A stretch of DNA of 64,000 bases from Mucilaginibacter gossypii (GTDB lineage: Bacteria; Bacteroidota; Bacteroidia; Sphingobacteriales; Sphingobacteriaceae). Below, piece by piece: positions 9,003 to 17,744 of the stretch. Position 1 is the stretch's first letter, and each line of letters opens with the position of its first letter. The notes below the pieces were generated by a model. That model was not told where the DNA came from and searched no databases. It saw only the letters and a list, made by a program, of their open reading frames with translations. The DNA lies in contig NZ_FNCG01000001.1 in assembly GCF_900100945.1 (NCBI RefSeq), forward strand, positions 496,001 through 560,000, read 5' to 3'. A program made the position numbers and the translations under genes.

Positions 9003-9821
9003 CTAACTGTCCTTTTTATACAAATCACCTGCTTTTTCGGCCGACAGACGGATGCCTTTGATCATGGCCGAACTGAAACCGTGGTGCTCCATTTCATTTA
9101 AGCCGGCAATAGTACAGCCGCTTGGCGAGGTTACCTTATCAATTTCCTGCTCGGGGTGCGATGCCAGTTGTAGTAACAAGTCGGCCGCTCCCTTGGCTGT
9201 TTGGGCTGCCATCTTTAAGGCGTCATGCGCATGAAAGCCAATCTCTGTTCCGCCTTGTGAAGCAGCGCGGATCGACCTTAAAAAGAAAGCGATACCACAG
9301 GCACAAAGAGCTGTGGCCGAGGTCATCAATTCTTCATTGATCTGGATAGTTACACCAACCGTATCAAACAATGATTTGGTCATGTTGATATTTTTATTGG
9401 TGCCGTTATCTGTAGCGATACAGGTCATGGAGTGGCCTATCGCAATCGCGGTGTTCGGCATTGCCCTGATCACCTGTACATTTAGGTCAAGGTGCTGGCG
9501 GATATCGGCACAGCTAACGCCAGAGATAACTGAGATCAATAATTGCTTATCCGGCTTTAACGAAGGTTTGATTTCGTCTAACAGTTTATTGAGTTGTTGC
9601 GGCAGTACGGCCAGCACAATAATATCGGCTTTGCGCACGGCACGCAGGTTATTGTCTGACACATGGTACCCCTGCTCGGCATATTGAGCCAGCGCAGCTA
9701 CGTTACGACGGGTTAATGATATTTGCTGGGGTTTACAAATACCCTTTTTAACCAAACCTTTGGCTAATGAAAGCCCTATGTTACCGGAGCCTAATATTGA
9801 AATGTGCTGTTGTGCGTTCAT
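9003..9821 (-). CDS. proC: Pyrroline-5-carboxylate reductase
   Basis: Last step of proline synthesis: reduces pyrroline-5-carboxylate with NAD(P)H. 272 residues, normal length. The N-terminal Rossmann motif ILGSGNIGLSLAKGL is at 9-23, followed by IRAMPNTAIAIG in the middle and the C-terminal substrate-binding helix with TSPSGCTIAGL. Its ATG overlaps the argB stop (ATGA), so the two are translationally coupled; both use glutamate-derived intermediates. No proA or proB is adjacent. Confidence 0.93.
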   Translation of the reverse strand: MNAQQHISILGSGNIGLSLAKGLVKKGICKPQQISLTRRNVAALAQYAEQGYHVSDNNLRAVRKADIIVLAVLPQQLNKLLDEIKPSLKPDKQLLISVISGVSCADIRQHLDLNVQVIRAMPNTAIAIGHSMTCIATDNGTNKNINMTKSLFDTVGVTIQINEELMTSATALCACGIAFFLRSIRAASQGGTEIGFHAHDALKMAAQTAKGAADLLLQLASHPEQEIDKVTSPSGCTIAGLNEMEHHGFSSAMIKGIRLSAEKAGDLYKKDS

Positions 9822-10663
9822 GCGCTTTTTGTTAAACGTGTTCCAAATGGTTTGTTATCTTTCAATTGGCCCAGATCATCTGATTTGCCAATAATTACTG
9901 CCTTCACACCACAAGCAATTGCGGTAAAAGCGTTGTCAAGTTTAGGTAGCATACCACTGTGTATTATCCTTTCCACTTTTAGTTCCTCGTAGTGCTGCGG
10001 GTTAATTTCCCTGATCAGCGATTCTTCGTCATTAATATCCTTTAGCACACCCTTTTTTTCAAAGCAGTATATGAGGGTGGTTTCATATAATCCCGATAAC
10101 GATACCGCCAATGCCGAAGCAATGGTATCTGCATTTGTATTTAGCAGCTGCCCTTCGCCGTCATGCGTTATAGCACAGAAAACGGGGGTAAAGCCTGCTT
10201 CCATCAACCGGCTTATATTTTCGGGGTTGATAGAGTCTTTAACAATATCGCCCACAAAACCATAGTCAATAGTTTTTACCGGCCGTTTAACCGCTTTAAT
10301 AAAGTTGCCATCGGCACCGGTCAGGCCTATGGCGTTGTTGCCAAAACGCTGCAACTGGGCTACAATATTTTTATTGATGAGGCCTCCATAAACCATGGTG
10401 ACCACCCTCAGCGTTTCAATATCAGTGATGCGCCTGCCATCAACCATTTTCGATTCAATACCTAAATCTTCGGCCATTTGTGTGGCCACTTTTCCACCGC
10501 CGTGTACCAGGATCTTCAGGCCGTCGAGCGCTTCAAAGTCCTTTAAAAAATGATATAGGTTTTCAGAGTTATCAATAACGTTTCCACCTATTTTGATTAT
10601 ATAAAGGCTCTTCTTTGATGGTAATTTACCCGTTTTGATATGATCTGTATCAATTTTATTCAT
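9818..10663 (-). CDS. argB: Acetyl/succinylglutamate kinase
   Basis: Second step of acylated arginine synthesis, phosphorylating the gamma-carboxylate of N-acyl-glutamate. 281 residues of amino-acid-kinase fold: IIKIGGNVIDN with the phosphate-binding lysine (Lys24), the VHGGGK loop (54-59) with the following DGRRIT, and LNTNADTIA for substrate. In Bacteroides the pathway uses succinylated rather than acetylated intermediates; which acyl group is used here cannot be read from this gene. It is separate from the main arg operon (13.5-20 kb) by two plus-strand genes and is coupled to proC. Confidence 0.92.
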   Translation of the reverse strand: MNKIDTDHIKTGKLPSKKSLYIIKIGGNVIDNSENLYHFLKDFEALDGLKILVHGGGKVATQMAEDLGIESKMVDGRRITDIETLRVVTMVYGGLINKNIVAQLQRFGNNAIGLTGADGNFIKAVKRPVKTIDYGFVGDIVKDSINPENISRLMEAGFTPVFCAITHDGEGQLLNTNADTIASALAVSLSGLYETTLIYCFEKKGVLKDINDEESLIREINPQHYEELKVERIIHSGMLPKLDNAFTAIACGVKAVIIGKSDDLGQLKDNKPFGTRLTKSA

Positions 10664-10723
10664 TCCAGCTGTTAATATAACTCTTTTAGTGCCAAATTTC
10701 CACTTTTTTAAGCGGAAAACTGT

Positions 10724-10755
10724 TAAAATTACGAAAATATAGCGTGTTTTTTCAA
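10724..10755 (-). promoter_or_regulatory. Promoter of argB-proC
   Basis: Minus strand: TTG at 10755-10753, a 21-base spacer, then TAATTTTA (10731-10724), one base away from TAnnTTTG. The start would be near 10719, leaving a leader of about 55 bases. I saw no arginine-rich open frame in that leader. Confidence 0.4.
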
Positions 10756-10867
10756 AAATTGATTTAAAAATGAATAATGGGACTTGCAGTTTAAGTTTAC
10801 AATTTGATTATGAAAGAATTAGTAATATTGGAAAACTTTAAGGCATTATCCTTGCTTATAACTATCT

Positions 10868-12166
10868 ATGGAGCAAAAAAAGAATACCAGGCCGCGGGTG
10901 GCAATTATAGGCGGAGGATTTGGCGGGATCCATTTAGCTAAAAAACTAAAAGATGCGCCCGTTGATGTACTGATGATTGACAAGCATAATTATCACACGT
11001 TTCAGCCTTTGTTGTACCAGGTAGCAGGAGGCTCCATAGCTGCCGATTCAATTGGCTTTCCATTGCGCCGGATCTTTACCAGGCAAAAGAATTTTCGATT
11101 CGCACTTGCTGAGGTGCAAAAGATCAACCCCGAAACTAATACGCTTGATACTGACATCGGTACCATTTATTACGATTACCTTGCTATAGCTACCGGCTCC
11201 AATACCAACTTTTTTGGTAACAAAGAGATAGAGCATTTTGCTATGCCGATGAAGAATATCCCTGAGGCATTAAACTTAAGGAGCCTGATCCTGCAAAACC
11301 TCGAAATGTCGCTCGTATCTAAAGATCCGGAAGAAAAAGCGGCGCTAATGACCTTTGTGGTTGTAGGAGGAGGGCCAACCGGCGTGGAGCTATCTGGTGC
11401 ACTCGCCGAAATGCGCGAGCTGATATTAATGAAGGATTATCATGGTTTGCGCAAACACAGCATGAGTGTTTACCTTGTTGAGGGTAAAGCGGAACTGCTG
11501 GCCGCGTTTTCGCCGGGGGCGAGGGCCAAGGCGAAAAGGTTTTTGCAGGATATGGACGTAACCATTTATAACAGCGCACACGTGGAAAGCTATAATGGCT
11601 ATGAACTCAAGATAGATAACGGCACATCGCTGTTAACCCGTAATGTACTTTGGGCGGCAGGAGTAAAGGGGGAATTTCCTGAAGGTATTTCTGCCGATAA
11701 TATAGCGCGGGGTAACCGCATCCTGGTTGATGAATTTAACAAGGTAAAAGGTTACGAAAATATTTATGCAATAGGTGATGTAGCTGCCATGATTACGGAT
11801 GAATATCCAAACGGGCATCCGGGTGTTGCACCGGTAGCTATCCAGCAGGGACAAAATCTGGGTGAGAACGTGTACCGAATGTTTGACCGTAAACCGTTGG
11901 TGCCATTTAAATACAAGGACAAGGGTTCGCTTGCAACCATAGGCCGAAATAAAGCGGTGGCCGACTTGGGGAAAATTCATTTCCAGGGATTTTTTGCCTG
12001 GCTGGTGTGGGGATTTGTACACATCATGTCGCTTGCAGGCTTTACCAATAAGGGTATCATATTTTTTAGCTGGGCCATCAACTATTTTACCAAAAATAGC
12101 GACAACCGACTCATCGTACGCTATTTTGATACCGAAACCCGAATGACGGATCCCGAATCGAGATAA
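10868..12166 (+). CDS. ndh: Type II NADH:quinone dehydrogenase
   Basis: Single-subunit, non-proton-pumping NADH dehydrogenase of the inner membrane. 432 residues: FAD-binding VAIIGGGFGGIHLAKKL near the start, NAD-binding FVVVGGGPTGVELSGAL near 165-180, NVLWAAGVKG and the second FAD motif YAIGDVAAM near 300. The C-terminal hydrophobic stretch FFAWLVWGFVHIMSL (about 378-395) is the usual membrane-anchoring region. Monocistronic or paired with the antiporter 42 bases downstream; both are energy-coupling membrane functions. Confidence 0.9.
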   Translation: MEQKKNTRPRVAIIGGGFGGIHLAKKLKDAPVDVLMIDKHNYHTFQPLLYQVAGGSIAADSIGFPLRRIFTRQKNFRFALAEVQKINPETNTLDTDIGTIYYDYLAIATGSNTNFFGNKEIEHFAMPMKNIPEALNLRSLILQNLEMSLVSKDPEEKAALMTFVVVGGGPTGVELSGALAEMRELILMKDYHGLRKHSMSVYLVEGKAELLAAFSPGARAKAKRFLQDMDVTIYNSAHVESYNGYELKIDNGTSLLTRNVLWAAGVKGEFPEGISADNIARGNRILVDEFNKVKGYENIYAIGDVAAMITDEYPNGHPGVAPVAIQQGQNLGENVYRMFDRKPLVPFKYKDKGSLATIGRNKAVADLGKIHFQGFFAWLVWGFVHIMSLAGFTNKGIIFFSWAINYFTKNSDNRLIVRYFDTETRMTDPESR

Positions 12167-12208
12167 AAACAAACAATAATCCTTTTAAATCCTTACTTGT
12201 AAGTATTT

Positions 12209-13456
12209 ATGGATCTGTTTGTTGTAATAGCTTTGCTGGTTATTGTCAGCGCGATATTTTCGTACCTTAACGCCCGCTTTATTAAGCTGCCGGGCACTAT
12301 TGGCATTGTGCTGCTGGCAACCATTACTTCTATCACCATACTTATTGTAGATAAGATTGATTCGTCGATAGCGGATTACCTGGGTACACTTGCCAAAAAT
12401 ATCAACTTTTCAAAAGCGGTATTGAATGTGCTGCTTGGTTTCCTGCTTTTTTCAAGCTCATTTAACTTAGATGGCCGGAAGCTGAAGAGAGAAATGCGCC
12501 CCGTATTTGTACTAAGCACATTGGGGGTTGTTATTTCGACTGCGGTGTTTGGATGCCTGTTATTTTATGTAGCCCCGTTTTTTCATATCCATATGCCGCT
12601 GATCTATTGCCTGTTGTTCGGCGCTTTGATTTCACCCACCGATCCGGTGGCGGTTGCAGCCATTATCCGTAATTCAAAGTTACCTGCCAATCTTGAAACC
12701 ATTATTTCGGGCGAATCGCTTTTTAATGATGGGATAGGGCTGATCCTGTTTGTGATCATCCTGGAGGTGGCGCGGGTAGGAGAAGAGAAAATTGAACTGG
12801 CTAAGGTTGTAGCGCTTATTGTTAAAGAAATTATTGGCGGGATAGTAGCCGGGGGAATTTTAGGTTATGTCGCTCACCGGTTGATGCGCTCGGTTAAGGA
12901 TTTTCAAACTATCGTATTGATCTCGCTGGCCTTAGTAATGGGTTTATCCGTATTGGCCGTTTTGCTTGATTTTTCAATTCCATTATCAGTTGTTACAGCT
13001 GGACTGTTTGCCGGGAGCCAATCTATTAACCAGGATAATAAAGAACGTTCGCACGAGGCGCTGGAGAAATTCTGGAAGCTGGTTGATGAGATACTGAACA
13101 CCATTTTATTTGTAATGATTGGCTTGCAACTGGTTAACCTGCCTTTTGTAAATAATTACTGGGTAACGGGAAGCCTTTCTATAGTTACAGTTTTAATAGC
13201 CCGTTGGCTGAGTATTATGCTGCCGCTAACGTTTTTAAGGCATACTCTTAAAGTGAACTATAGCAATATCAACATTATGACCTGGGCCGGTCTGCGCGGG
13301 GCTATATCTATAGCCCTTGCGTTGTCTTTACCCAATACGCCATACCGGCACCTGATTTTGTCCGGCAGTTATTTTATTGTGATATTTTCGGTAATAGTTC
13401 AGGGATTGACGTTGAACAGAATGATAAACAGCGCTTCTAAAAAGATAGAAGAATAA
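12209..13456 (+). CDS. CPA1-type sodium/proton antiporter
   Basis: 415 residues with about 12 membrane helices. The ion-path motifs of the NhaP/NHE branch are visible: SPTDPVAVAAI (about 147-157), GESLFNDGIGLILF with the Asn-Asp pair, and WAGLRGAISIALAL near 360. Exchanges Na+ or K+ for H+ across the inner membrane. It follows the NADH dehydrogenase by 42 bases on the same strand. There is no long regulatory cytoplasmic tail, unlike eukaryotic NHE proteins. Confidence 0.88.
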   Translation: MDLFVVIALLVIVSAIFSYLNARFIKLPGTIGIVLLATITSITILIVDKIDSSIADYLGTLAKNINFSKAVLNVLLGFLLFSSSFNLDGRKLKREMRPVFVLSTLGVVISTAVFGCLLFYVAPFFHIHMPLIYCLLFGALISPTDPVAVAAIIRNSKLPANLETIISGESLFNDGIGLILFVIILEVARVGEEKIELAKVVALIVKEIIGGIVAGGILGYVAHRLMRSVKDFQTIVLISLALVMGLSVLAVLLDFSIPLSVVTAGLFAGSQSINQDNKERSHEALEKFWKLVDEILNTILFVMIGLQLVNLPFVNNYWVTGSLSIVTVLIARWLSIMLPLTFLRHTLKVNYSNINIMTWAGLRGAISIALALSLPNTPYRHLILSGSYFIVIFSVIVQGLTLNRMINSASKKIEE

Positions 13457-13462
13457 ACCATG

Positions 13463-13494
13463 CTGCGCGGGTTTGGTGCAGCGTAACCCGGTAG
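13463..13494 (+). repeat. 32-bp dispersed repeat, first copy
   Basis: Closely matches 30171-30202 in the same orientation, sharing gcgggttt and gcagcgtaacc. Both copies start within about 20 bases after a plus-strand stop codon (antiporter here, barrel protein there). This suggests a recurrent 3'-flanking element. Confidence 0.6.
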
Positions 13495-13498
13495 GATA

Positions 13499-14107
13499 TT
13501 ATTTAAGACGCGACATGTATTTGCCAATCTCCGCTTCAGTAGTGTCCGTACTTTTGCCTAATGCATTGATGATGTTTTCCCGTTCCGTTTCGCTACGGTT
13601 TTGACTAAGTTTTTGTTTGCCTTGCAGGTCGTCAACTATGATTTCGAAGGCTACTAGACCTTTCATCATCCGTTGCTTATATTCGTCTGGTAAATTGTTC
13701 CATTGGGTAAGATAATCGGCCTCATAATTACCGATCATCTGTGCTAACAGCTTGGCTGTTTGTTCGCCTTCAGGCAGGATTGTTGCTTTGCCGTAAGCGT
13801 GTACCGCGATATAATTCCAGGTAGGTACGTTGGTTCCCTTTTCGTAATGTTTGGGTGAGATATAAGCGTGAGGCTCAGTAAAGATCACCAATATTTCCTT
13901 TCCAATAATTTCAGCAGCCTGCGGGTTGGCCTTGGCGAAATGAGACGACAAAACAATTTTATCATCGCGTTTGCTTACCAGGAAGGGAAGATGCGTAGCA
14001 AACGGAACGTTATCAGTAGCTGTTACAATTGTTGCAAAGCTATAGCGCTGCATAAAGCTGATTGCTTCCTGCTCATTCGTTAACTGGAAATGTTTTGGCG
14101 TATACAT
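13499..14107 (-). CDS. PaiB-family FMN-binding protein
   Basis: 202-residue protein of the FMN-binding split-barrel PaiB family, whose Bacillus founder represses degradative and sporulation genes. The start chosen is the ATG at 14107 (MYTPKHFQLTN); the open frame runs further upstream into a hairpin and the argF' end and is not protein-like there. Typical features are FATIVTATDNVPFATHLPFL and the ISPKHYEKGTNVPTWNYIAVHA-like segment near 85-105. It follows argF' by 83 bases and may be the last gene of the arg operon, although an inverted repeat lies in between. Confidence 0.82.
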   Translation of the reverse strand: MYTPKHFQLTNEQEAISFMQRYSFATIVTATDNVPFATHLPFLVSKRDDKIVLSSHFAKANPQAAEIIGKEILVIFTEPHAYISPKHYEKGTNVPTWNYIAVHAYGKATILPEGEQTAKLLAQMIGNYEADYLTQWNNLPDEYKQRMMKGLVAFEIIVDDLQGKQKLSQNRSETERENIINALGKSTDTTEAEIGKYMSRLK

Positions 14108-14133
14108 CGGGAGGAAAGATTTAAGACGAGAAG

Positions 14134-14171
14134 AAGCAAGAACCAAGACAGATTTGCTTTGATTCTTGCTT
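14134..14171. repeat. Inverted word repeat after argF'
   Basis: Arms aagcaagaa (14134-14142) and ttcttgctt (14163-14171) pair exactly, with a repeated aagaaccaag/gattcttg flavour. It sits 20 bases past the argF' stop. It belongs to the 3'-flanking class described in the findings and could act as a terminator on the minus strand. Confidence 0.55.
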
Positions 14172-14190
14172 TTATATGAACAACAATTAC

Positions 14191-15138
14191 TTACAAACTT
14201 TCCAGCATCTGTTTGAGCACAGCTTGCGCAGCCCAAACACGGTTGCCGGCTTCGTGTACAACGATTGAGTTTGGCCCGTCTAATATTTCGTCAGAGAGCT
14301 CCAGGTTACGGCGCACCGGTAAGCAATGCATTACTTTGGCATTGTTGGTTTGCTCCAGCTTTTTGTTAGTAAGCATCCACTCTTCGTGTTTGCCTAATAT
14401 ATTGCCATAAGGCTCATACGCCGACCAGTTTTTTACGTAGATGAAATCCGCGCCGGCTAAAGCCTCATCCTGATCATAAGAGATATTTGCACCCTGGGTA
14501 AAATCGGTACAAAGCTCATATCCTTTAGGCTGCACGATAGTAAAGTCGACATCCGCCTTGCACATCCACTCCGAGAATGAGTTAGGAACAGCCTGCGGCA
14601 AAGGTTTGATATGCGGCGCCCAGGTTAAAACCACTTTAGGACGCGCTGTTGTTTTCAGCTCTTCAATAGTGATCAAGTCGGCCAAACTTTGCAGCGGGTG
14701 GCGGGTAGCTGATTCCAGGCTCACAACCGGCACTTTGCAAAATTCAACAAACTTATTGAAAATCATTTCGCTGTAATCTTCCTCACGGTTCCTTAAGCCA
14801 GGGAACGAACGAACGCCAATAATATCAGCGTATTGGCCCATAACGCCTGCGGCTTCACGGATATGCTCAACAGTAGTGCCATCCATGATCACGCCGTCGC
14901 GCAGTTCAAGTGCCCAGCCTTCTTTATCGATATTGAGCACCATTACATTCATGCCCAAATTGATAGCAGCTTTTTGTGTACTCATTCGGGTACGTAAACT
15001 TGGATTTAAAAACACTAATGCAAGTGTTTTATTTTTACCAAGCTTTTGGTGGGCAAAGGGATCCTGCTTAAGCGCCAATGCCTCTTTTACAAGTGCGTTA
15101 ACATCAGCAACATCATTAACAGAAGAGAATAGTTTCAT
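14191..15138 (-). CDS. argF': N-acylornithine carbamoyltransferase (ArgF')
   Basis: Transfers carbamoyl phosphate to N-acetyl- or N-succinylornithine, 315 residues. Carbamoyl-phosphate motif SLRTR is at 47-51; HPLQSLADL and the C-terminal HCLPVRRN follow. The overall sequence is of the Bacteroidota succinylornithine type (TWAPHIKPLPQAVPNSF). The residue that separates substrates is Pro90 in the Bacteroides fragilis enzyme and Glu92 in the Xanthomonas acetylornithine enzyme; here residue 90 is Val (DGTTVEHIREA). The acyl group is therefore uncertain. It sits between argD and the PaiB-like gene. Confidence 0.9.
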   Translation of the reverse strand: MKLFSSVNDVADVNALVKEALALKQDPFAHQKLGKNKTLALVFLNPSLRTRMSTQKAAINLGMNVMVLNIDKEGWALELRDGVIMDGTTVEHIREAAGVMGQYADIIGVRSFPGLRNREEDYSEMIFNKFVEFCKVPVVSLESATRHPLQSLADLITIEELKTTARPKVVLTWAPHIKPLPQAVPNSFSEWMCKADVDFTIVQPKGYELCTDFTQGANISYDQDEALAGADFIYVKNWSAYEPYGNILGKHEEWMLTNKKLEQTNNAKVMHCLPVRRNLELSDEILDGPNSIVVHEAGNRVWAAQAVLKQMLESL

Positions 15139-15186
15139 GAACTTTACAATTAATTGGTGTGTTTTCTGTCATCTATTTTTTTTAAG

Positions 15187-15204
15187 TCTCCCCTTTAGGG
15201 GAGA
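15187..15204. repeat. TCTCCCCT/AGGGGAGA hairpin between argD and argF'
   Basis: Perfect 8-bp arms with a TT centre in the 79-base gap between argD and argF'. The CCCCTTTAGGGG core also occurs between serC and serA (32567-32580 and 32634-32647). It is a recurring intergenic hairpin of this group and could stabilise or attenuate the polycistronic message. Confidence 0.65.
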
Positions 15205-15217
15205 TTTAGAGGGGCGT

Positions 15218-16345
15218 CTATTGATTCAATACATTTACAAAAGCTTCCAGGAACCTATCGGCATGAGCTTTAGTTAAGTTCAAAGCAGGTAATAACCTGA
15301 TCACGTTTGGTTTAGCTTCACCAGTAAATATATGGTGCTTGTTTAACAGTTCTTTACGGGCATGGGCCAATTCTTCGGGCAATTCTATACCGATCATTAA
15401 ACCACGGCCACGAACTTCTTTAACCTGTTCCAGCTTGTTAAGCTCCTTTATTAAGTAGCCGCCAACTTCAGCAGCATTTTGCAACAGGTTATCCTGTTCC
15501 ATAGTTTCAAGAACGGCTAAACCTGCAGCGCAAGCCAGATGGTTCCCACCAAAAGTAGTACCTAACATGCCATATACCGGCTGTATTTTAGGCGAAATGA
15601 TGATACCTCCCACAGGGAAACCATTACCCATGCCTTTAGCCATACTGTAGATATCAGCATTAACACCGGCAAAATCATGCGAAAAGAATTTACCTGTACG
15701 GCCGTAACCGCATTGTACAGAATCGGCAATGAATACTGCATTATATTCATCGCACAGTGAGCGAATCTTTTGCAGGAAGCCCTCTGGTGCAACCTGGATA
15801 CCACCAACACCCTGAATACCTTCGATAATTACTGAAGTGATTTCGTTGTTTTTGAATGCTTCTTCCAGCGCTGCTTCATCGGCCCATGGCAAAAAAATCA
15901 CGTTATCAGTTTCGTTGATAGGAGCGACGATCTTCGGGTTGTCAGTAACCGCCACAGCCAATGAGGTACGGCCGTGGAACGATTTGCTGAATGCAATTAC
16001 TTTCTTTTTTCCATTGTAAAAAGAAGCCAGTTTTAAAGCATTCTCATTAGCCTCGGCACCGGAGTTGCACAGAAATAACTGGTAATCTTCCTTGCCTGAA
16101 ACTTTTCCCAACTTTTGAGCTAACTCTTTTTGAATAGGAATCTCGATAGAATTAGAATAAAAGCCAAGTTTATGCAATTGATCTTCTAAACGTTTTACGT
16201 AGTTTGGATGGGTATGACCGATAGAAATTACGGCGTGGCCACCATACATGTCAAGGTATTCAGTATCGTGAGCGTCATAAACTAAACTGCCCTGGCCCCT
16301 AACTATATTAATTGGATTTATAGGATAAACATCAAATAATTTCAT
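15218..16345 (-). CDS. argD: Acylornithine aminotransferase
   Basis: PLP class III aminotransferase, 375 residues, converting N-acyl-glutamate semialdehyde to N-acyl-ornithine with glutamate. Visible landmarks: LFLCNSGAEANENALKLA (PLP-phosphate), FHGRTSLAVAVT, the aspartate in VFIADSVQCGYGRTG and the PLP lysine in YSMAKGMGNGFPVGG. The ATG at 16345 gives a typical N-terminus containing LDMYGGHAVISIGHTHP. It lies 69 bases downstream of argC and 79 upstream of argF' in the same operon. Confidence 0.93.
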   Translation of the reverse strand: MKLFDVYPINPINIVRGQGSLVYDAHDTEYLDMYGGHAVISIGHTHPNYVKRLEDQLHKLGFYSNSIEIPIQKELAQKLGKVSGKEDYQLFLCNSGAEANENALKLASFYNGKKKVIAFSKSFHGRTSLAVAVTDNPKIVAPINETDNVIFLPWADEAALEEAFKNNEITSVIIEGIQGVGGIQVAPEGFLQKIRSLCDEYNAVFIADSVQCGYGRTGKFFSHDFAGVNADIYSMAKGMGNGFPVGGIIISPKIQPVYGMLGTTFGGNHLACAAGLAVLETMEQDNLLQNAAEVGGYLIKELNKLEQVKEVRGRGLMIGIELPEELAHARKELLNKHHIFTGEAKPNVIRLLPALNLTKAHADRFLEAFVNVLNQ

Positions 16346-16414
16346 TTCTTAAATGGTATAAAAATTTAGTACTTAATTAATAACAGAACTTTCAGAATTC
16401 GGCGAGCAGCTCTT

Positions 16415-17413
16415 CTAAAAGCCGATCGCCTTAAGTCGTAAGCCTGCGCGTTCGTCCAGCCCGAACAATAAGTTCATGTTCTGTACTGCCTGGCCGGAAG
16501 CGCCCTTAAGTAAGTTGTCCATTATGCTGATAATGAATATTTTGTTGTCGTGTTTTTTTACCTGGATAAAGCATTTATTGGTGTTTACAATTTGCTTTAA
16601 ATCAATATTGCGATTGGTGACATGCGTAAAAGGATGCCCATCGTAGCAGCTTTGGTAAAGTGCTAATGCTTCTTCCTCGCTCAAATCGCTCTCAGTATAA
16701 ATTGAAGCAATAATGCCTCGGGTAAAGTCGCCACGGTAAGGAATAAAGTTGATAGCCTTATCAAAACCGGCTTGCAACTGCCTTAACGACTGACCGATCT
16801 CATTTAAATGCTGGTGACTGAATGCTTTGTAAACAGAAAGGTTATCATTACGCCAGGTAAAGTGTGAGGTCGGCGATAAACTTTGTCCTGCACCGGTTGA
16901 ACCTGTTGTAGCAGTAACGTGTACTTCGTTGTTTAGCAAACCTTTTGAAGCCAGTGGAAGTAAACCCAATTGCAAACAGGTAGCAAAGCAACCGGGGTTA
17001 GCAATATTAGAGGCTGTTTTAATAGCCTCACGGTTTAACTCCGGCAAGCCGTAAACAAAGCTTTTACCGTTTAATGTTGAGTTTTGGTTCAGCCTGAAAT
17101 CCTGGCTTAAGTCAATGATCTTAACCGAATCGGGGATAACGTTTGCTTCCAGGAACTTTTTGGCGTCACCGTGACCAACGCAAAGGAATAACACGTCAAT
17201 ATCTGTAGATAATTCGGCAGCGAATTTCAGATCGGTATCACCAAACAGGTCGGTATGTACCTGGTAAACATAGTTACCCGAGTTGCTGTTGCTATGAACA
17301 AAAGCTATCTCCACGTGAGGATGGTTGATCAGGATCCGGAGCATTTCGCCACCGGTGTACCCTGCTCCGCCAATTATGCCTGCACGCACCTTATTTGATT
17401 TCAATTCTGTCAT
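16415..17413 (-). CDS. argC: N-acyl-gamma-glutamyl-phosphate reductase
   Basis: NADPH-dependent reductase of the third step, 332 residues. The Rossmann start RAGIIGGAGYTGGEMLRIL (11-29), the catalytic cysteine in ANPGCFATC, and HFTWRNDNLSVYKAF-type substrate loop are visible. The start overlaps the 3' end of the cupin gene by 23 bases; no later methionine would preserve the Rossmann motif. Third of the enzyme genes in the operon. Confidence 0.93.
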   Translation of the reverse strand: MTELKSNKVRAGIIGGAGYTGGEMLRILINHPHVEIAFVHSNSNSGNYVYQVHTDLFGDTDLKFAAELSTDIDVLFLCVGHGDAKKFLEANVIPDSVKIIDLSQDFRLNQNSTLNGKSFVYGLPELNREAIKTASNIANPGCFATCLQLGLLPLASKGLLNNEVHVTATTGSTGAGQSLSPTSHFTWRNDNLSVYKAFSHQHLNEIGQSLRQLQAGFDKAINFIPYRGDFTRGIIASIYTESDLSEEEALALYQSCYDGHPFTHVTNRNIDLKQIVNTNKCFIQVKKHDNKIFIISIMDNLLKGASGQAVQNMNLLFGLDERAGLRLKAIGF

Positions 17414-17744
17414 TATTTGTAGATGGATATGAATATAAAATAAACTCGAGGTCGCTCCGGTCGTTATTGCTGATGAAATGCTTTTGACCCGGATGGATCT
17501 CGATACCCTGTTCGGGCTTCAATACCGTAACCTCGCCGTCTATCGAAAATGTAGCACGGCCCTTTAAAATAAAAAATACCTGCGTGGCTTTCTCGTGGTA
17601 ATGCAATTGTTCGGCAGTGTCTGGTGGCATTAACTCCTGTTTAACAGATAACGCGTCTGTATCAATGAAAGTCCAGCCATGACAATCATCGCCCCAGTTA
17701 TAGTGCTTTAAGCAGTCACCTTTTGAAAACGCCGTATTAATCAT
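17391..17744 (-). CDS. Small cupin protein embedded in the arg operon
   Basis: 117-residue single-domain cupin. The metal-binding pattern is partly seen: LHYHEKATQVFFILKG contributes two histidines and a later glutamate/glutamine, and GIEIHPGQKHFISN contributes the second-motif histidine. It overlaps argG by 8 bases at its start and argC by 23 bases at its end, so its translation is tied to both. Role unknown: it may be an enzyme, a metabolite sensor or a stabiliser. It is not a standard arginine pathway gene. Confidence 0.8.
   Translation of the reverse strand: MINTAFSKGDCLKHYNWGDDCHGWTFIDTDALSVKQELMPPDTAEQLHYHEKATQVFFILKGRATFSIDGEVTVLKPEQGIEIHPGQKHFISNNDRSDLEFILYSYPSTNNDRIEIK

Noticed and set aside
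14107..14236. 43-residue N-terminal extension of the PaiB-like gene
   Set aside because: It runs through an inverted repeat and overlaps the argF' 3' end; the ATG at 14107 gives the normal family start.
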